DNA from: Deferrisoma camini S3R1
GTDB lineage: Bacteria > Desulfobacterota > Deferrisomatia > Deferrisomatales > Deferrisomataceae
Assembly: GCF_000526155.1 (NCBI RefSeq)
Contig: NZ_JAFN01000001.1
Span: 206,824 to 270,823 of the forward strand
Reading direction: 5' to 3'
DNA length: 64,000 nt
Positions 1 to 7,763 of the stretch are shown in pieces (the stretch's first letter is position 1; each line of letters begins with the position of its first letter). The translations under genes were made by a program, and so were the position numbers. The notes under the pieces were generated by a model, which was not told the DNA's origin, searched no databases, and worked only from the letters and a program-made list of their open reading frames with translations.

Positions 1-1
1 C

Positions 2-364
2 GAGCAGCAGATGCTCGCGATCGGCCGGGCGCTCATGGCCCGGCCCAAACTGATGTTGCTGGACGAGCCGAGCCTCGGGCTGGCCCCGCTGCTGGTGAAG
101 GAGATCTTCTCGATCATCCAGAAGATCAACGAGGAGGAGAAGACCACGATCCTCCTGGTGGAGCAGAACGCCAACCTGGCGCTGAAGGTGGCCACCTACG
201 GCTACATCATGGAGAACGGCAAGGTGGTCTTGGACGGGCCCAGCGAGAAGCTCCGGGAGAACGAGGACGTGAAGGAGTTCTACCTGGGGGTGGGCGAGAG
301 CGGTCACAAGCGCTCGTTCAAGAACGCCAAGCATTACAAGCGCCGGAAACGGTGGCTGTCGTAG
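2..364 (+). CDS. livF: LivF-type branched-chain amino-acid ABC transporter ATPase, C-terminal part
   Basis: The gene starts before the window and only the last ~120 residues are visible. The frame opens on the end of the ABC signature (EQQMLAIGRALM), followed by Walker B (LMLLDEPSLGLAP) and the LLVEQNANLAL segment that replaces the usual H-loop sequence in LivF/UrtE-type ATPases. These proteins energise uptake of branched-chain amino acids or related carboxylates from the inner side of the cytoplasmic membrane. The basic tail (KHYKRRKRW) is typical of LivF proteins lying beside acyl-CoA ligases. Its neighbours (CoA ligase, MerR, acyl-CoA dehydrogenase) suggest import of an aromatic or branched acid. 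The substrate is inferred. Confidence 0.85.
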   Translation, partial: EQQMLAIGRALMARPKLMLLDEPSLGLAPLLVKEIFSIIQKINEEEKTTILLVEQNANLALKVATYGYIMENGKVVLDGPSEKLRENEDVKEFYLGVGESGHKRSFKNAKHYKRRKRWLS

Positions 365-389
365 GAAGGCTGGAAAGCTAGAAGGCTGG

Positions 390-545
390 GAGGCTGGGAG
401 GCCACAGATCGGCACAGATTTGCACGGATCTTGGGAGGGACGAGGGCTTCCTGCCGTGGAGGGGTAGCCGGCGGATCCGGCTGCTGGTGGGGTTGAGACC
501 TCCGCTTTTCCTCCATCTGTGTTCATCTGTGTAAATCTGTGGCCG
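390..545. repeat. Intergenic GGCTGGGA and CACAGAT repeats, inverted pair
   Basis: The 316-bp gap before the CoA ligase holds no convincing gene. It starts with 8-bp tandem units of the GGCTGGGA type. Copies of a CACAGATTT/CACAGAT motif then occur at about 403-430 and again in opposite orientation at about 514-543. A GCCGCCTA tandem follows near 588-607. Similar short-period tracts recur throughout this window. Confidence 0.6.
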
Positions 546-680
546 ATGGGTTGCGAAAACGCTGGAAGGCCGTTCGTCGCGGAGTGGCCGCCTAGCCGCC
601 TAGCCGCCAAGCTGCCCGGCGGACGCGAAGCGCCCCAACGACTAACGATTGACAACCGCACTTCCGGAGGGCATCCAGAC

Positions 681-1937
681 ATGGACCGGACGACCGGGTT
701 TCTGAACGAAGAGCTCGAGACCCAGAGCTGGGAGGCGCAGCAAGAGGCGCTGTCGCGCCGGTTGCGCGAAACGGTGGCCCACGCCTACGAGCACGCCCCC
801 TACTGGCGGCGGGTCATGGACGAGGTCGGGGTGTCGCCCGCGGACATCCAGGGGGTGGACGACCTGCCCAAGCTCCCCGTGACCCCCAAGGCCAAGCTCG
901 TGGAGATCCAGGGCGCCGAGCCGCCGTTCGGGGGACTGCTGGGTATGGCCGTGGAGCGGATGCAGCGGGTGTTCCGGTCGCCCGGCCCGATCTACGACCC
1001 CCAGGGCCCCGGCGAGGGATGGGGCTGGGAGGAGGCCCTGTTCGCCGCGGGGTTCCGACCGGGGGACATCTCCATCAACACGTTCAGCTACCACATGACC
1101 CCGGCCGGCATGATGTTCGACGACGCCCTCCGGAGCCTGGGGTGCCCCGTGGTGCCCACCGGGGTGGGGGAGCGGGAGACCCAGGTGGAGATCATGCAGC
1201 GCCTGGGGGTCAAGGGGTTCGTGGGCATGGCCTCGTTTCTCCTGCAGATCGGCGAGAAGGCTAAGGCGTTGGGCGTGGATCCCCGCCGGGCCCTAGGCCT
1301 GGAGGTGGCGTTCGTCACGGCCGAGCCCCTTCCGGACAGCCTGCGTTCCTCGGTGGAGGAGATGTTCGGGCTGATCCTCCGGCAGGGCTACGGCACGGCC
1401 GACTGCGGGTGTATCGCGTACGAGTGCTTCCACAAGGGCGGCATGCACGTGGTGAACCGGGCCGTGGTGGAGATCGTGGACCCCACCACCGGCCGCCCGG
1501 TGCCCGAGGGGGAGACCGGCGAGGTGGTGGTCACCCTGTTCCACAAGGCCTACCCGCTGCTTCGGTTCGGCACGGGCGACCTCTCCGCCTTCCTGCCGGG
1601 TGGGTGCGAGTGCGGGCGGGCCACGCCCAAGCTCAAGGGGTGGCTGGGCCGCGCGGACCAGCTCGTGAAGGTGAAGGGCATGTTCGTGCACCCGGGCCAG
1701 CTCCAGGCCGTGTTCCGGGAGTTTCCCGAGGTGGAGGGGTTCCGGGCGGTGGTGAGCCGCGAGAACAACCGCGACCGCCTGACCCTGCGGGTGGTGAGCC
1801 GGGAGCGCTCCGAGGGCTTGGCCCAGAAGATCGCCGGCCGGCTGCGGGACGTGCTGCGGATCGGGGCCGAGGTGGAGTGGGTGGACGGGCTGCCCGACGA
1901 CGGAAAGGTCATCGAAGACACCCGCACCTGGGACTGA
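681..1937 (+). CDS. Phenylacetate-CoA ligase family protein (PaaK-like, degenerate P-loop)
   Basis: This is a 418-residue adenylate-forming enzyme of the PaaK family, which activates aryl or acyl acids with ATP and CoA. The start is the ATG at 681, preceded by GGAGG at 666-670. Visible family features are the A5-like GYGTADCGC near residue 235, the GDLSAF motif near 298, the CECG knuckle, and the KGWLGRADQLVKVKGMFV hinge that leads into the C-terminal lid. Oddly, the glycine/serine-rich phosphate loop expected near residue 100 (SSGTTGKP in PaaK) reads FRSPGPIYDPQGPGEG. Either this is a divergent subfamily or ATP binding is altered. It is followed four bases later by a MerR gene. The substrate is unknown. 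Confidence 0.8.
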   Translation: MDRTTGFLNEELETQSWEAQQEALSRRLRETVAHAYEHAPYWRRVMDEVGVSPADIQGVDDLPKLPVTPKAKLVEIQGAEPPFGGLLGMAVERMQRVFRSPGPIYDPQGPGEGWGWEEALFAAGFRPGDISINTFSYHMTPAGMMFDDALRSLGCPVVPTGVGERETQVEIMQRLGVKGFVGMASFLLQIGEKAKALGVDPRRALGLEVAFVTAEPLPDSLRSSVEEMFGLILRQGYGTADCGCIAYECFHKGGMHVVNRAVVEIVDPTTGRPVPEGETGEVVVTLFHKAYPLLRFGTGDLSAFLPGGCECGRATPKLKGWLGRADQLVKVKGMFVHPGQLQAVFREFPEVEGFRAVVSRENNRDRLTLRVVSRERSEGLAQKIAGRLRDVLRIGAEVEWVDGLPDDGKVIEDTRTWD

Positions 1938-1940
1938 GGC

Positions 1941-2336
1941 ATGGGTCAACCGGCGCGAAACGGCGGCCCCCCGCCCCTCAAGATCGGGGAGTTGGCCCGG
2001 AGGGTGGGGCTTACACCCCGCACCATCCGCTACTACGAGGACATCGGGCTCCTGAACAGCGTGCGCCGGGTGGAGGGGGGGCGCCGGATCTACACGGACG
2101 ACGACGTCCGGCGGCTCAAGTTCATCAAGCGGCTCAAGCTGCTGGGACTGAGCCTGGAGGAGATGAAGGAGCTGGAGGAGCTCTACCGTACCCACCGGAG
2201 CAACGAGAAGGTGCTGCCCCGGCTCCTGGAGCTGCTGGATCACCACCTGGAGGAGATCGAGCACCGAATCGACCAGCTCCGGATGCTCCAGCGCGACATC
2301 GAGGCCTACCGCGAGCACATCCGTTCGAAGCTGTAG
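1941..2336 (+). CDS. MerR-family transcriptional regulator
   Basis: A 131-residue MerR-type regulator. The N-terminal winged helix-turn-helix (about residues 13-80) contains the hallmark LTPRTIRYYEDIGLL and RIYTDDDVRRLKFI segments. The rest is the antiparallel dimerisation helix. No metal-binding cysteines are seen, so it is more like the MerR regulators of acyl-CoA catabolism (LiuR/BkdR type) than metal sensors. It begins 4 bp after the CoA ligase and sits 73 bp before an acyl-CoA dehydrogenase, which suggests local control of this catabolic group by an acyl-CoA or small-molecule signal. That role is an inference from context. Confidence 0.85.
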   Translation: MGQPARNGGPPPLKIGELARRVGLTPRTIRYYEDIGLLNSVRRVEGGRRIYTDDDVRRLKFIKRLKLLGLSLEEMKELEELYRTHRSNEKVLPRLLELLDHHLEEIEHRIDQLRMLQRDIEAYREHIRSKL

Positions 2337-2409
2337 GGGCGGTTGTTGGCGCCGGGCCGCGGGCCCCTGGTCCGGGCGGCCGACGCGCCGAATCAAAGGA
2401 GTCTATTCC

Positions 2410-3564
2410 ATGGCACTGTCGTTCGATCTGACCGCAGAGCAGAACATCCTTCGCCAGAGCGTGCGCGAGTTCGCCGAGAAGGAGATCCGGCCGGTGGCCC
2501 GCGAGCTCGACGCGAAGGAGGAGTTCAGCTACGAGCTCACCCGGAAGATGGGTGAGATGGGGCTGTTCGGCATCTTCGTGAGCCCGGAGTACGGGGGCAG
2601 CGGGCTGGACTACGTATCGTACATCATCGCGGTGGAGGAGATCGCCCGGGTGGACGGGTCCCAGGCGGCCACCGTGGCCGCCGGGAACTCCCTGGGGATC
2701 GGCCCGATCTACTACTTCGGGAGCGAGGAGCAGAAGAAGCGTTGGCTCCCCAAGCTGTGCACCGGCGAGATGCTGGCCGGGTTCGGGCTCACCGAGCCCC
2801 TGGCCGGCTCGGACGCGGGCAGCTCCCGCACCAAGGCCGTGCTCGACGGCAACGAGTGGGTCATCAACGGTAGCAAGATCTTCATCACCAACGCGGCCAC
2901 CGACATCACCGGCGTGATCGTGGTGCAGGCGGTCACGGGCAAGAAGAGCGACGGCCGAAACGAGCTCTCGTGCTTCCTGGTGCCGGCGGACGCCCCGGGG
3001 CTGACCCGAAAGGCCATGCACGGCAAGATGATGTGGCGCTCGTCCAACACGGCCGAGCTGTACTTCGACGACGTGCGGCTCCCCAAGGACGCCATCCTCG
3101 GGAAGAAGGGGGACGGGTTCCGCCAGATGCTCTCGACCCTGGACGGGGGCCGGCTGTCCATCGGGGCCATGGGGTTGGGGGGAGCCCAGGGCGCGTTCGA
3201 TCTGGCCCTGCGCTACGCCCAGGAGCGCCGCCAGTTCGGCCAGCCGATCTTCGACTTCCAGGCCATCCAGTTCAAGCTGGCCGACATGGCCATGGAGATC
3301 GAGGCGGCCCGGAACCTGCTGTACAAGGCGTGCTGGCTAAAGGACAACGGCCGACCGTTCGGCAAGTACGCGGCCATGGCCAAGCTGTACTGCTCCGAGG
3401 TCATGGGCCGGGTGGTGGACGCCGCGGTCCAGATCCACGGCGGCTACGGCCTGATGCAGGACTACGATGTCGAGCGGTTCTACCGCGACCAGAAGCTCCT
3501 GACCATCGGCGAGGGCACGAGCGAGATCCAACGCCTCGTGATCGCCCGCCACCTCAAAGACTGA
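2410..3564 (+). CDS. Acyl-CoA dehydrogenase
   Basis: A 384-residue FAD-dependent acyl-CoA dehydrogenase catalysing alpha,beta-desaturation of an acyl-CoA, with electrons passed to ETF. The start ATG follows AAAGGAG. FAD- and substrate-binding signatures are seen: GFGLTEPLAGSDAGSS in the middle domain, ERRQFGQPIFDFQAIQF in the C-terminal helical domain, and IHGGYGLMQDYDVERFYRD near the end. The catalytic base is the Glu in GEGTSEIQR (about E368), the position used by short-chain and butyryl-CoA dehydrogenases. The length fits the family. Chain-length preference cannot be read from the sequence. It probably works with the upstream CoA ligase. Confidence 0.93.
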   Translation: MALSFDLTAEQNILRQSVREFAEKEIRPVARELDAKEEFSYELTRKMGEMGLFGIFVSPEYGGSGLDYVSYIIAVEEIARVDGSQAATVAAGNSLGIGPIYYFGSEEQKKRWLPKLCTGEMLAGFGLTEPLAGSDAGSSRTKAVLDGNEWVINGSKIFITNAATDITGVIVVQAVTGKKSDGRNELSCFLVPADAPGLTRKAMHGKMMWRSSNTAELYFDDVRLPKDAILGKKGDGFRQMLSTLDGGRLSIGAMGLGGAQGAFDLALRYAQERRQFGQPIFDFQAIQFKLADMAMEIEAARNLLYKACWLKDNGRPFGKYAAMAKLYCSEVMGRVVDAAVQIHGGYGLMQDYDVERFYRDQKLLTIGEGTSEIQRLVIARHLKD

Positions 3565-3599
3565 TCCGCCGCCCCTGCCGCGGCACAACCTCCTCGGGG

Positions 3600-3990
3600 C
3601 CCAAGCCACGCCCGCAGCGCTCGCAACGGGTTCTGGGGTTGGGGGTTCACGTAGCTGTCCGTGGCGCCGTTGCGTGACCCCCGAAGTTCCCGCCGTGGCT
3701 TGGAGCACTACAACTTCATGTCTCGCGCCACGCTCGCAACGACGCAACGGGTTTTGGGGTTGGGGGTTTCCGGGGCGAGCTTGGCGGCGTTGCGTGAATC
3801 CCGCAGTTCACGCCAAGGTCTGGGGAACGTCAACTTCTTGGTCTCACGCCACGCCCGCAACGGCGCAACGGAAGGCCGTGGGCAGTCACGCGTGAGGAGT
3901 GACGGGGCCGGGGGCGTGTGGCGGTTTCCACGACGAACGACCTGCGACAGGCGGACCAACGTGGCGTCCGTTGCGTGAGCCCCTCTCCCC
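3600..3990. repeat. Dispersed intergenic repeat block A (117-bp family plus 150-bp tail)
   Basis: The 530-bp gap before vapB contains no supported gene. It is made of repeat modules: CACGCTCGCAACG...TTGCGTGA units related to the tandem array at 15.78-17.04 kb, then a ~150-bp module (about 3840-3990) with GTGGGCAGTCACGCG and GTGGCGGTTTCCACGACGAA. From about 3715 to 3990 it is nearly identical to about 17765-18035. The 150-bp module also occurs at about 4990-5150. Open frames here are a consequence of the repeat composition. Confidence 0.8.
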
Positions 3991-4017
3991 CCGAGCTCGG
4001 TTTCCCATGGATACGCA

Positions 4018-4075
4018 TTGACGGATGATTTGCAGAGGGGTAGGGTGGTAGCCACTTTCCGCAGAATAGGGCTAC
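4018..4075 (+). promoter_or_regulatory. Candidate vapBC promoter and operator
   Basis: TTGACG at 4018-4023 is followed after 17 bp by a poor -10, TAGGGT (4041-4046). An inverted repeat, GTAGCC (4048-4053) and GGCTAC (4070-4075), lies between it and the antitoxin start. Type II antitoxins normally bind such palindromes to repress their own operon. The operator role is inferred. Confidence 0.35.
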
Positions 4076-4094
4076 TTGTTTCGCGGAGACTTCC

Positions 4095-4373
4095 ATGCGA
4101 ACCGTTGGGGTCAAGGAGTTGAAAGACCATTTGAGCCGGTACCTACAGCTGGTGAAGTCGGGCGAGAACATCCTGGTGACCGAGCGAGGACGCGTGGTGG
4201 CCCGGATTCTTCCCGACGGGCAGGCGATCGGTACGGAGCTTCAGGACCTGCTGGAGATGGCGGCCCGTGGGCTGGTAAGGCTCCCGGGGCCTGGGAGAGA
4301 CGTTCAGGAGTTCGAACCGGTCGAGATCCGGGGCCAACCCCTTTCGTCCACAGTACTCGAGGATCGGCGGTGA
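4095..4373 (+). CDS. vapB: Type II antitoxin, Phd/YefM (VapB-like) family
   Basis: A 92-residue antitoxin. Its N-terminus (MRTVGVKELKDHLSRYLQLV, then GENILVTERGRVVARILP) is the Phd/YefM fold that binds DNA as a dimer. The C-terminal ~35 residues are the flexible tail expected to wrap and inhibit the toxin. The ATG at 4095 is supported by GGAGA a few bases upstream. Its TGA overlaps the GTG start of the downstream PIN toxin, so the two are translationally coupled, as is usual for vapBC pairs. The pair lies between two copies of a 150-bp repeat (about 3840-3990 and 4990-5150). Confidence 0.88.
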   Translation: MRTVGVKELKDHLSRYLQLVKSGENILVTERGRVVARILPDGQAIGTELQDLLEMAARGLVRLPGPGRDVQEFEPVEIRGQPLSSTVLEDRR

Positions 4374-4795
4374 TCCTGTATTGCGACACCAGCGCCCTGG
4401 TGAAGCGCTACGTCCGAGAGGCCCACACGGAAGCCGTCTTGGCGGCTTGGCGCGACGCGGTCCAGGTGGCCTCCTCGGAAGTGGCCTGTGCGGAGTGTCT
4501 GGCCGCCCTGGCCAGACGCCGGAGGGCTGGGGATTTGGGCGAAAGGGATCACGAGAGGGTCCGCAGCCGATTCCTCGACGATTTTCGGGCCATGGTGCGA
4601 GTGCCCGTGGGCGACGCAGTCAATCGCCTGGTGGCCCGGCTCGTGCTGGAGCATCCTCTACGGGGGTTCGACGCCATCCACCTGGCGTCTGCCTTGCTCA
4701 TCAAGGAACACGTTCGGGGCAAAGTGGTTTTCGCGTGCTACGACCAGGTACTCGCCCAGAGTGCCAGGGCGGTCGGACTTCGGGTCTTGGAGTAA
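4370..4795 (+). CDS. vapC: VapC-type PIN-domain ribonuclease toxin
   Basis: A 141-residue PIN-domain endoribonuclease. The start is the GTG at 4370, overlapping the antitoxin stop, which gives MILYCDTSALVKRY. The acidic metal-binding set is visible: D6 in YCDTSALVK, E42 in the AECLAAL helix, D101 in FDAIHLASA, and D125 in ACYDQVL. All four canonical positions are present, so the toxin is predicted to be active. VapC enzymes cleave tRNA or rRNA when the labile antitoxin is lost. The target here is unknown. Confidence 0.9.
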   Translation: MILYCDTSALVKRYVREAHTEAVLAAWRDAVQVASSEVACAECLAALARRRRAGDLGERDHERVRSRFLDDFRAMVRVPVGDAVNRLVARLVLEHPLRGFDAIHLASALLIKEHVRGKVVFACYDQVLAQSARAVGLRVLE

Positions 4796-5163
4796 CGCCG
4801 TGACATCCCGGCGCCAAAGTCCGGCACACCAAGCCGCATCCCCTGTTCCCGAGGGAGCGCGGTTGTCTCGCCCCGATCGCAGCGCAGGCCTCGGCCGAGG
4901 CCCGTTGGGGCGCTGAGACGGAGAGGCTGCCGACCCTCGTCACGGATCACGCGTCACTCGTCACTGCAGTCCCCGGAGAACTTCAACTTCTTGTCTCACG
5001 CCACGCTCGCAACGGCGCAACGGAAGGTTGTGGGCAGTCACGCGTGAGGAGTGACGGGGCCGGGGGCGTGTGGCGGTTTCCACGACGAACGACCGCCGAC
5101 CTGCGACCGGCGGACCAACGTGGCGTCCGTGGCGTGAGCCGCCGTTGCCCCCCAGATCTCGGT
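4796..5163. repeat. Gap with 16-bp palindrome and repeat block B
   Basis: No gene is seen in this 368-bp gap. It contains a perfect 16-bp palindrome at 4887-4902 (GGCCTCGGCCGAGGCC), a short run of GTCAC-type heptads near 4940-4965, and from about 4976 to 5150 a further copy of the 150-bp module found at 3840-3990 and 17888-18035. Confidence 0.65.
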
Positions 5164-5838
5164 TTACGGAAGGAGTTTGATCAGCGTGACGATCACGCCG
5201 GCCTGGGCGATGAGGAGGCCGGTGACCCAACGGAGGGTGGAGGCATGGGTGCGGACGACCTCCGCCCGTACCCGCTCGATCTCCAGACGGTTCTGCTCGA
5301 TGCGAGCGGAGAGGTCTGCCCGTACCTCCTCGATCCGCTCGGACAGACCCGCTCGGACGTGCTCAGTGCGCTCGGACAGGTCTGCCCGGACCTTTTCGAT
5401 CTCCAGGCGGTTCTGTTCCATGCGGGCGGACAGGTCCGCCCGGATCTGCTCGATGCGTTCGGACAGGCCTGCTTGGACGTGCTCGATGCGCTCGGACAGG
5501 TCTGCCCGGACCTTTTCGATCTCCAGGCGGTTCTGTTCCATACGGGCGGACAGGTTCGCCCGGATCTGCTCGATGCGTTCGGACAGGTCTGCTTGGACGT
5601 GCTCGATTCGCTCTGACAGATCCGCCCGCACCTCCTCGCCCTGGAGGCGTAGACGCTCGATCTCGGTGCGCAGTTCCTGGATATCCCTCTTGAGCTCGAG
5701 TTTCACCGCCTCGAGCTGGTCTTGGGTGGCCACGTCGGCCGGAATCCGCTGCTCCAGGCGGTCGAAGGCCTCGGCCAGGGCCCGGGCCTTGGGCTCATCG
5801 TCCTTGAACGCCTGGTAGATGTCGAGGGCGATGGACAT
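5164..5838 (-). CDS. Coiled-coil protein with C-terminal membrane anchor, internal 40-residue repeats
   Basis: A 224-residue protein whose N-terminus (MSIALDIYQAFKDDEPKARALAEAFDRLE) and general plan resemble the small DUF1640/CCDC90-like coiled-coil proteins common in bacterial genomes. Residues ~50-195 form a continuous coiled coil built of three 40-residue repeats with EQNRLEIEKVRADLSERIEHV-like cores; the matching DNA recurs at 5276, 5396 and 5516, exactly 120 bp apart. The C-terminal VTGLLIAQAGVIVTLIKLLP is a single membrane helix. It is probably a tail-anchored inner-membrane protein. The function is unknown. The repeat copy number may vary between strains. Confidence 0.7.
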   Translation of the reverse strand: MSIALDIYQAFKDDEPKARALAEAFDRLEQRIPADVATQDQLEAVKLELKRDIQELRTEIERLRLQGEEVRADLSERIEHVQADLSERIEQIRANLSARMEQNRLEIEKVRADLSERIEHVQAGLSERIEQIRADLSARMEQNRLEIEKVRADLSERTEHVRAGLSERIEEVRADLSARIEQNRLEIERVRAEVVRTHASTLRWVTGLLIAQAGVIVTLIKLLP

Positions 5839-6010
5839 GGGTGCCTCTCGGAATATCCAGAAACTGTTTCACAATGTTAGCGGGGAGCCGGAAACCGCGC
5901 AAGGGGAATGGGAAACGGTAGAGGCTCGTCTCGTCTCGCGCCACGACCGCAACGGCGCAAAGGGTTTGGCTTTGGGCAGTCGGGGCGCGGGGGCTCAACT
6001 TGGAGCCGCC

Positions 6011-6075
6011 CTTGGCCGATTCGGATCGGGAAGAGCGGTTTTTGATGAGCGGAAACTTCAAAACTTTTCAACGTT
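6011..6075. repeat. 65-bp diverged direct repeat, copy 1
   Basis: It matches 6325-6389 at 55 of 65 positions without gaps. It starts CTTGGCCGAT and contains GAGCGGAAACTTC. It lies about 540 bp upstream of the sigma-54-like promoter of the PEP-CTERM gene. Confidence 0.75.
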
Positions 6076-6324
6076 ATCCCTCCGGAGGCCGGGGGAGCAG
6101 TGGTGGCGGGAGGTGAGTTGGGGGAGGGCCGGAATCAACTGGGCAGCAGCGTCCCCTCCCCTCGATAACGGTGAGGTTGCAGATCCGCCGAGGCAGAGAC
6201 GTCGCCGACGTGATCCGATCGGGGGTGGGGTGTGCCCGAAAACCATGGGTTCGCTCAACCGCTTGTTATCACAGCATAAATTTTTTGCTTGACGGAGGGG
6301 CTATAGAATGTCCCCTCCCCTGGC

Positions 6325-6389
6325 CTTGGCCGATCCGGATGGGGAAGTGCGGTTCTTGGCGAGCGGAAACTTCGAAATTTTGCAGCGTT
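6325..6389. repeat. 65-bp diverged direct repeat, copy 2
   Basis: Second copy of the element at 6011-6075, about 160-225 bp upstream of the sigma-54-like promoter. That distance would suit an enhancer-type activator site, but no function is shown. Confidence 0.75.
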
Positions 6390-6406
6390 CCTTCGAACGA
6401 TAGTTT

Positions 6407-6425
6407 CGTTTTAGACCAGCGTCCC
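6407..6425 (-). repeat. REP-like RAYT-associated motif, inverted copy
   Basis: Read on the minus strand this is GGGACGCTGGTCTAAAACG, the same motif that precedes and follows the RAYT gene copies at 7764 and 8085-8182. It lies upstream of the PEP-CTERM gene in the opposite orientation, so that gene sits between inverted copies of the motif. Confidence 0.75.
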
Positions 6426-6550
6426 CTACTTCCCTCCCAACGGAAGACAACTCCTTCCCTTAAGTGGAACTCCTTTTCCCACCCCGCCGCCGCAAGCGGC
6501 GAGAAAGCCGCTATCGCCCGCACCAGGCCCCATTAGGATCCTCAACGCTT

Positions 6551-6567
6551 TCGGCACATTCATTGCA
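6551..6567 (+). promoter_or_regulatory. Sigma-54 (RpoN)-type -24/-12 promoter of the PEP-CTERM gene
   Basis: The sequence TCGGCACATTCATTGCA fits the TGGCAC-N5-TTGCW consensus, with GG (6553-6554) and GC (6565-6566) separated by exactly 10 bp. It would give a leader of about 160 nt before the ATG at 6738. PEP-CTERM genes are known to be often RpoN-dependent through the PrsK/PrsR system, which supports the call. Confidence 0.65.
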
Positions 6568-6737
6568 TGCTGGTATAGAGCGTGGAGTTAGCTGGAAGGG
6601 CTCGATACCTCGGAAACGCCAACACCGGATCTGGTCTACGAAAAGGAGGGAGCCGAAGCGAACAAGAGCAACGTAAGTCGTAATGCCAGCGTCTGCATCG
6701 ACCACCAAACCTAAGCCACAATTGAGGAGGGAAAACC

Positions 6738-7595
6738 ATGCGGAAAAGATTCCTTGCATTTGCCTTAGCTAGTATATGCGGCGTGTGGGCAAGCACGGCG
6801 ATGGCGGTGCCACTCTTCTATAGCCCCACGGACCAACCAGGGACATTGTTTGAGGACAATGATCTTGACTTTTTCGTGGACAACGACGATAATGGCGTAA
6901 TTTCTGAGGGCGACTACCTTTATTCGGCCGTCGAGTTCTCCTTCGCGAAAGATCAAACGAACGACGTGAAGTATTCTTTAAATGAAGAAGGCGACGAACT
7001 GGTCGCGTGGACCGCGATCAAGGTGGAAAAAATCGTCACGGATTTCTCTGACCCCGAGTTCGGTGCTTGGTTTGGCACGATCGACGACGCCACGCCCATG
7101 GTCTCAGTGTACACCGGGGGCCCGATCAATCTTGACACGATCGCGGGTGACCCCACCATGGCCGCAGCCGAGGCGGCCGTCAAAGATGGAACCTTTCTGT
7201 GGGCTTTTTCGGTCACGGACGACCCGGATACGATGTGGCAGTTCATACCGACAAGTCTCTCTGCTTATGACCCGACGGAAGTTGCAAAAGCGGGCAGTTC
7301 GAGCCCGGTAGGGACCATGCGGTTTGCCTTGGAACAGGTTAACGGTGACCCGATCTTCCTGCCGATCACGCTGGATACGACCTTCTTCACCTTCGGCGAC
7401 AGCTTTGGAGACGACCTCGTGCACCTGCGGGGCAGCGGCGACATCCTTGGTGGACAGGGTTTGACCTACGCGTTTGCACGCAGCGACGTGGACGTCGAGG
7501 TCAACCCAGTTCCGGAGCCGGGTACCATGATCCTTCTCGGCTCGGGGCTTTTGGGCGTGGCTGGCGTGAGCCGCCGCCGGAAAAAGAAGGCCTAA
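6738..7595 (+). CDS. PEP-CTERM sorting domain protein, exported
   Basis: A 285-residue exported protein. It has a clear signal peptide (MRKRFLAFALASICGVWA, cleavage near STAMA-VP), an acidic beta-rich body, and a C-terminal PEP-CTERM signal: VPEPGTMILLGSGLLGVAGV followed by SRRRKKKA. Exosortase (EpsH) cleaves at this signal and the protein is then displayed or released, usually together with exopolysaccharide. No exosortase gene is in the window. A strong RBS (GAGGAGGG) precedes the ATG. GC content is visibly lower than in neighbouring genes, which together with flanking REP-like motifs hints at transfer. The body is not recognised. Confidence 0.88.
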   Translation: MRKRFLAFALASICGVWASTAMAVPLFYSPTDQPGTLFEDNDLDFFVDNDDNGVISEGDYLYSAVEFSFAKDQTNDVKYSLNEEGDELVAWTAIKVEKIVTDFSDPEFGAWFGTIDDATPMVSVYTGGPINLDTIAGDPTMAAAEAAVKDGTFLWAFSVTDDPDTMWQFIPTSLSAYDPTEVAKAGSSSPVGTMRFALEQVNGDPIFLPITLDTTFFTFGDSFGDDLVHLRGSGDILGGQGLTYAFARSDVDVEVNPVPEPGTMILLGSGLLGVAGVSRRRKKKA

Positions 7596-7627
7596 ACGTC
7601 CACCCAGGCATCCACGGCACATACACG

Positions 7628-7653
7628 AAGAGGGCCCCACCGGGGGCCCTCTT
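7628..7653 (+). terminator. Rho-independent terminator after the PEP-CTERM gene
   Basis: An 11-bp stem AAGAGGGCCCC / GGGGCCCTCTT with a short ACCG-type loop runs into TTTCTT, 33 bp after the stop codon. Confidence 0.85.
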
Positions 7654-7763
7654 TCTTGGTACGCCCGGCATGGGCACTGGCTTGGAGGTGGAAGTCCTCC
7701 CCTGAGTAGGTCACAACGAGGGAAGGGAAGCGCAAGGGCGTGAGGGCGACCGAGACGGAATCC

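Larger units (their letters stand above)
5839..6737. other. 899-bp non-coding region with diverged repeats and PEP-CTERM control elements
   Basis: No gene is supported here. Base composition falls markedly in AT-richer patches (for example 6275-6310). The region holds a fragment of the intergenic repeat family (5933-5990), a diverged 65-bp direct repeat (6011-6075 and 6325-6389), an inverted REP-like motif (6407-6425) and a sigma-54-type promoter (6551-6567). The remaining bases show nothing recognisable. Confidence 0.6.

Noticed and set aside
6285-6310. Sigma-70 promoter TTGACG/TATAGA near 6290-6307
   Set aside because: The spacing is only 7 bp, too short; the sigma-54 site at 6551 fits better.
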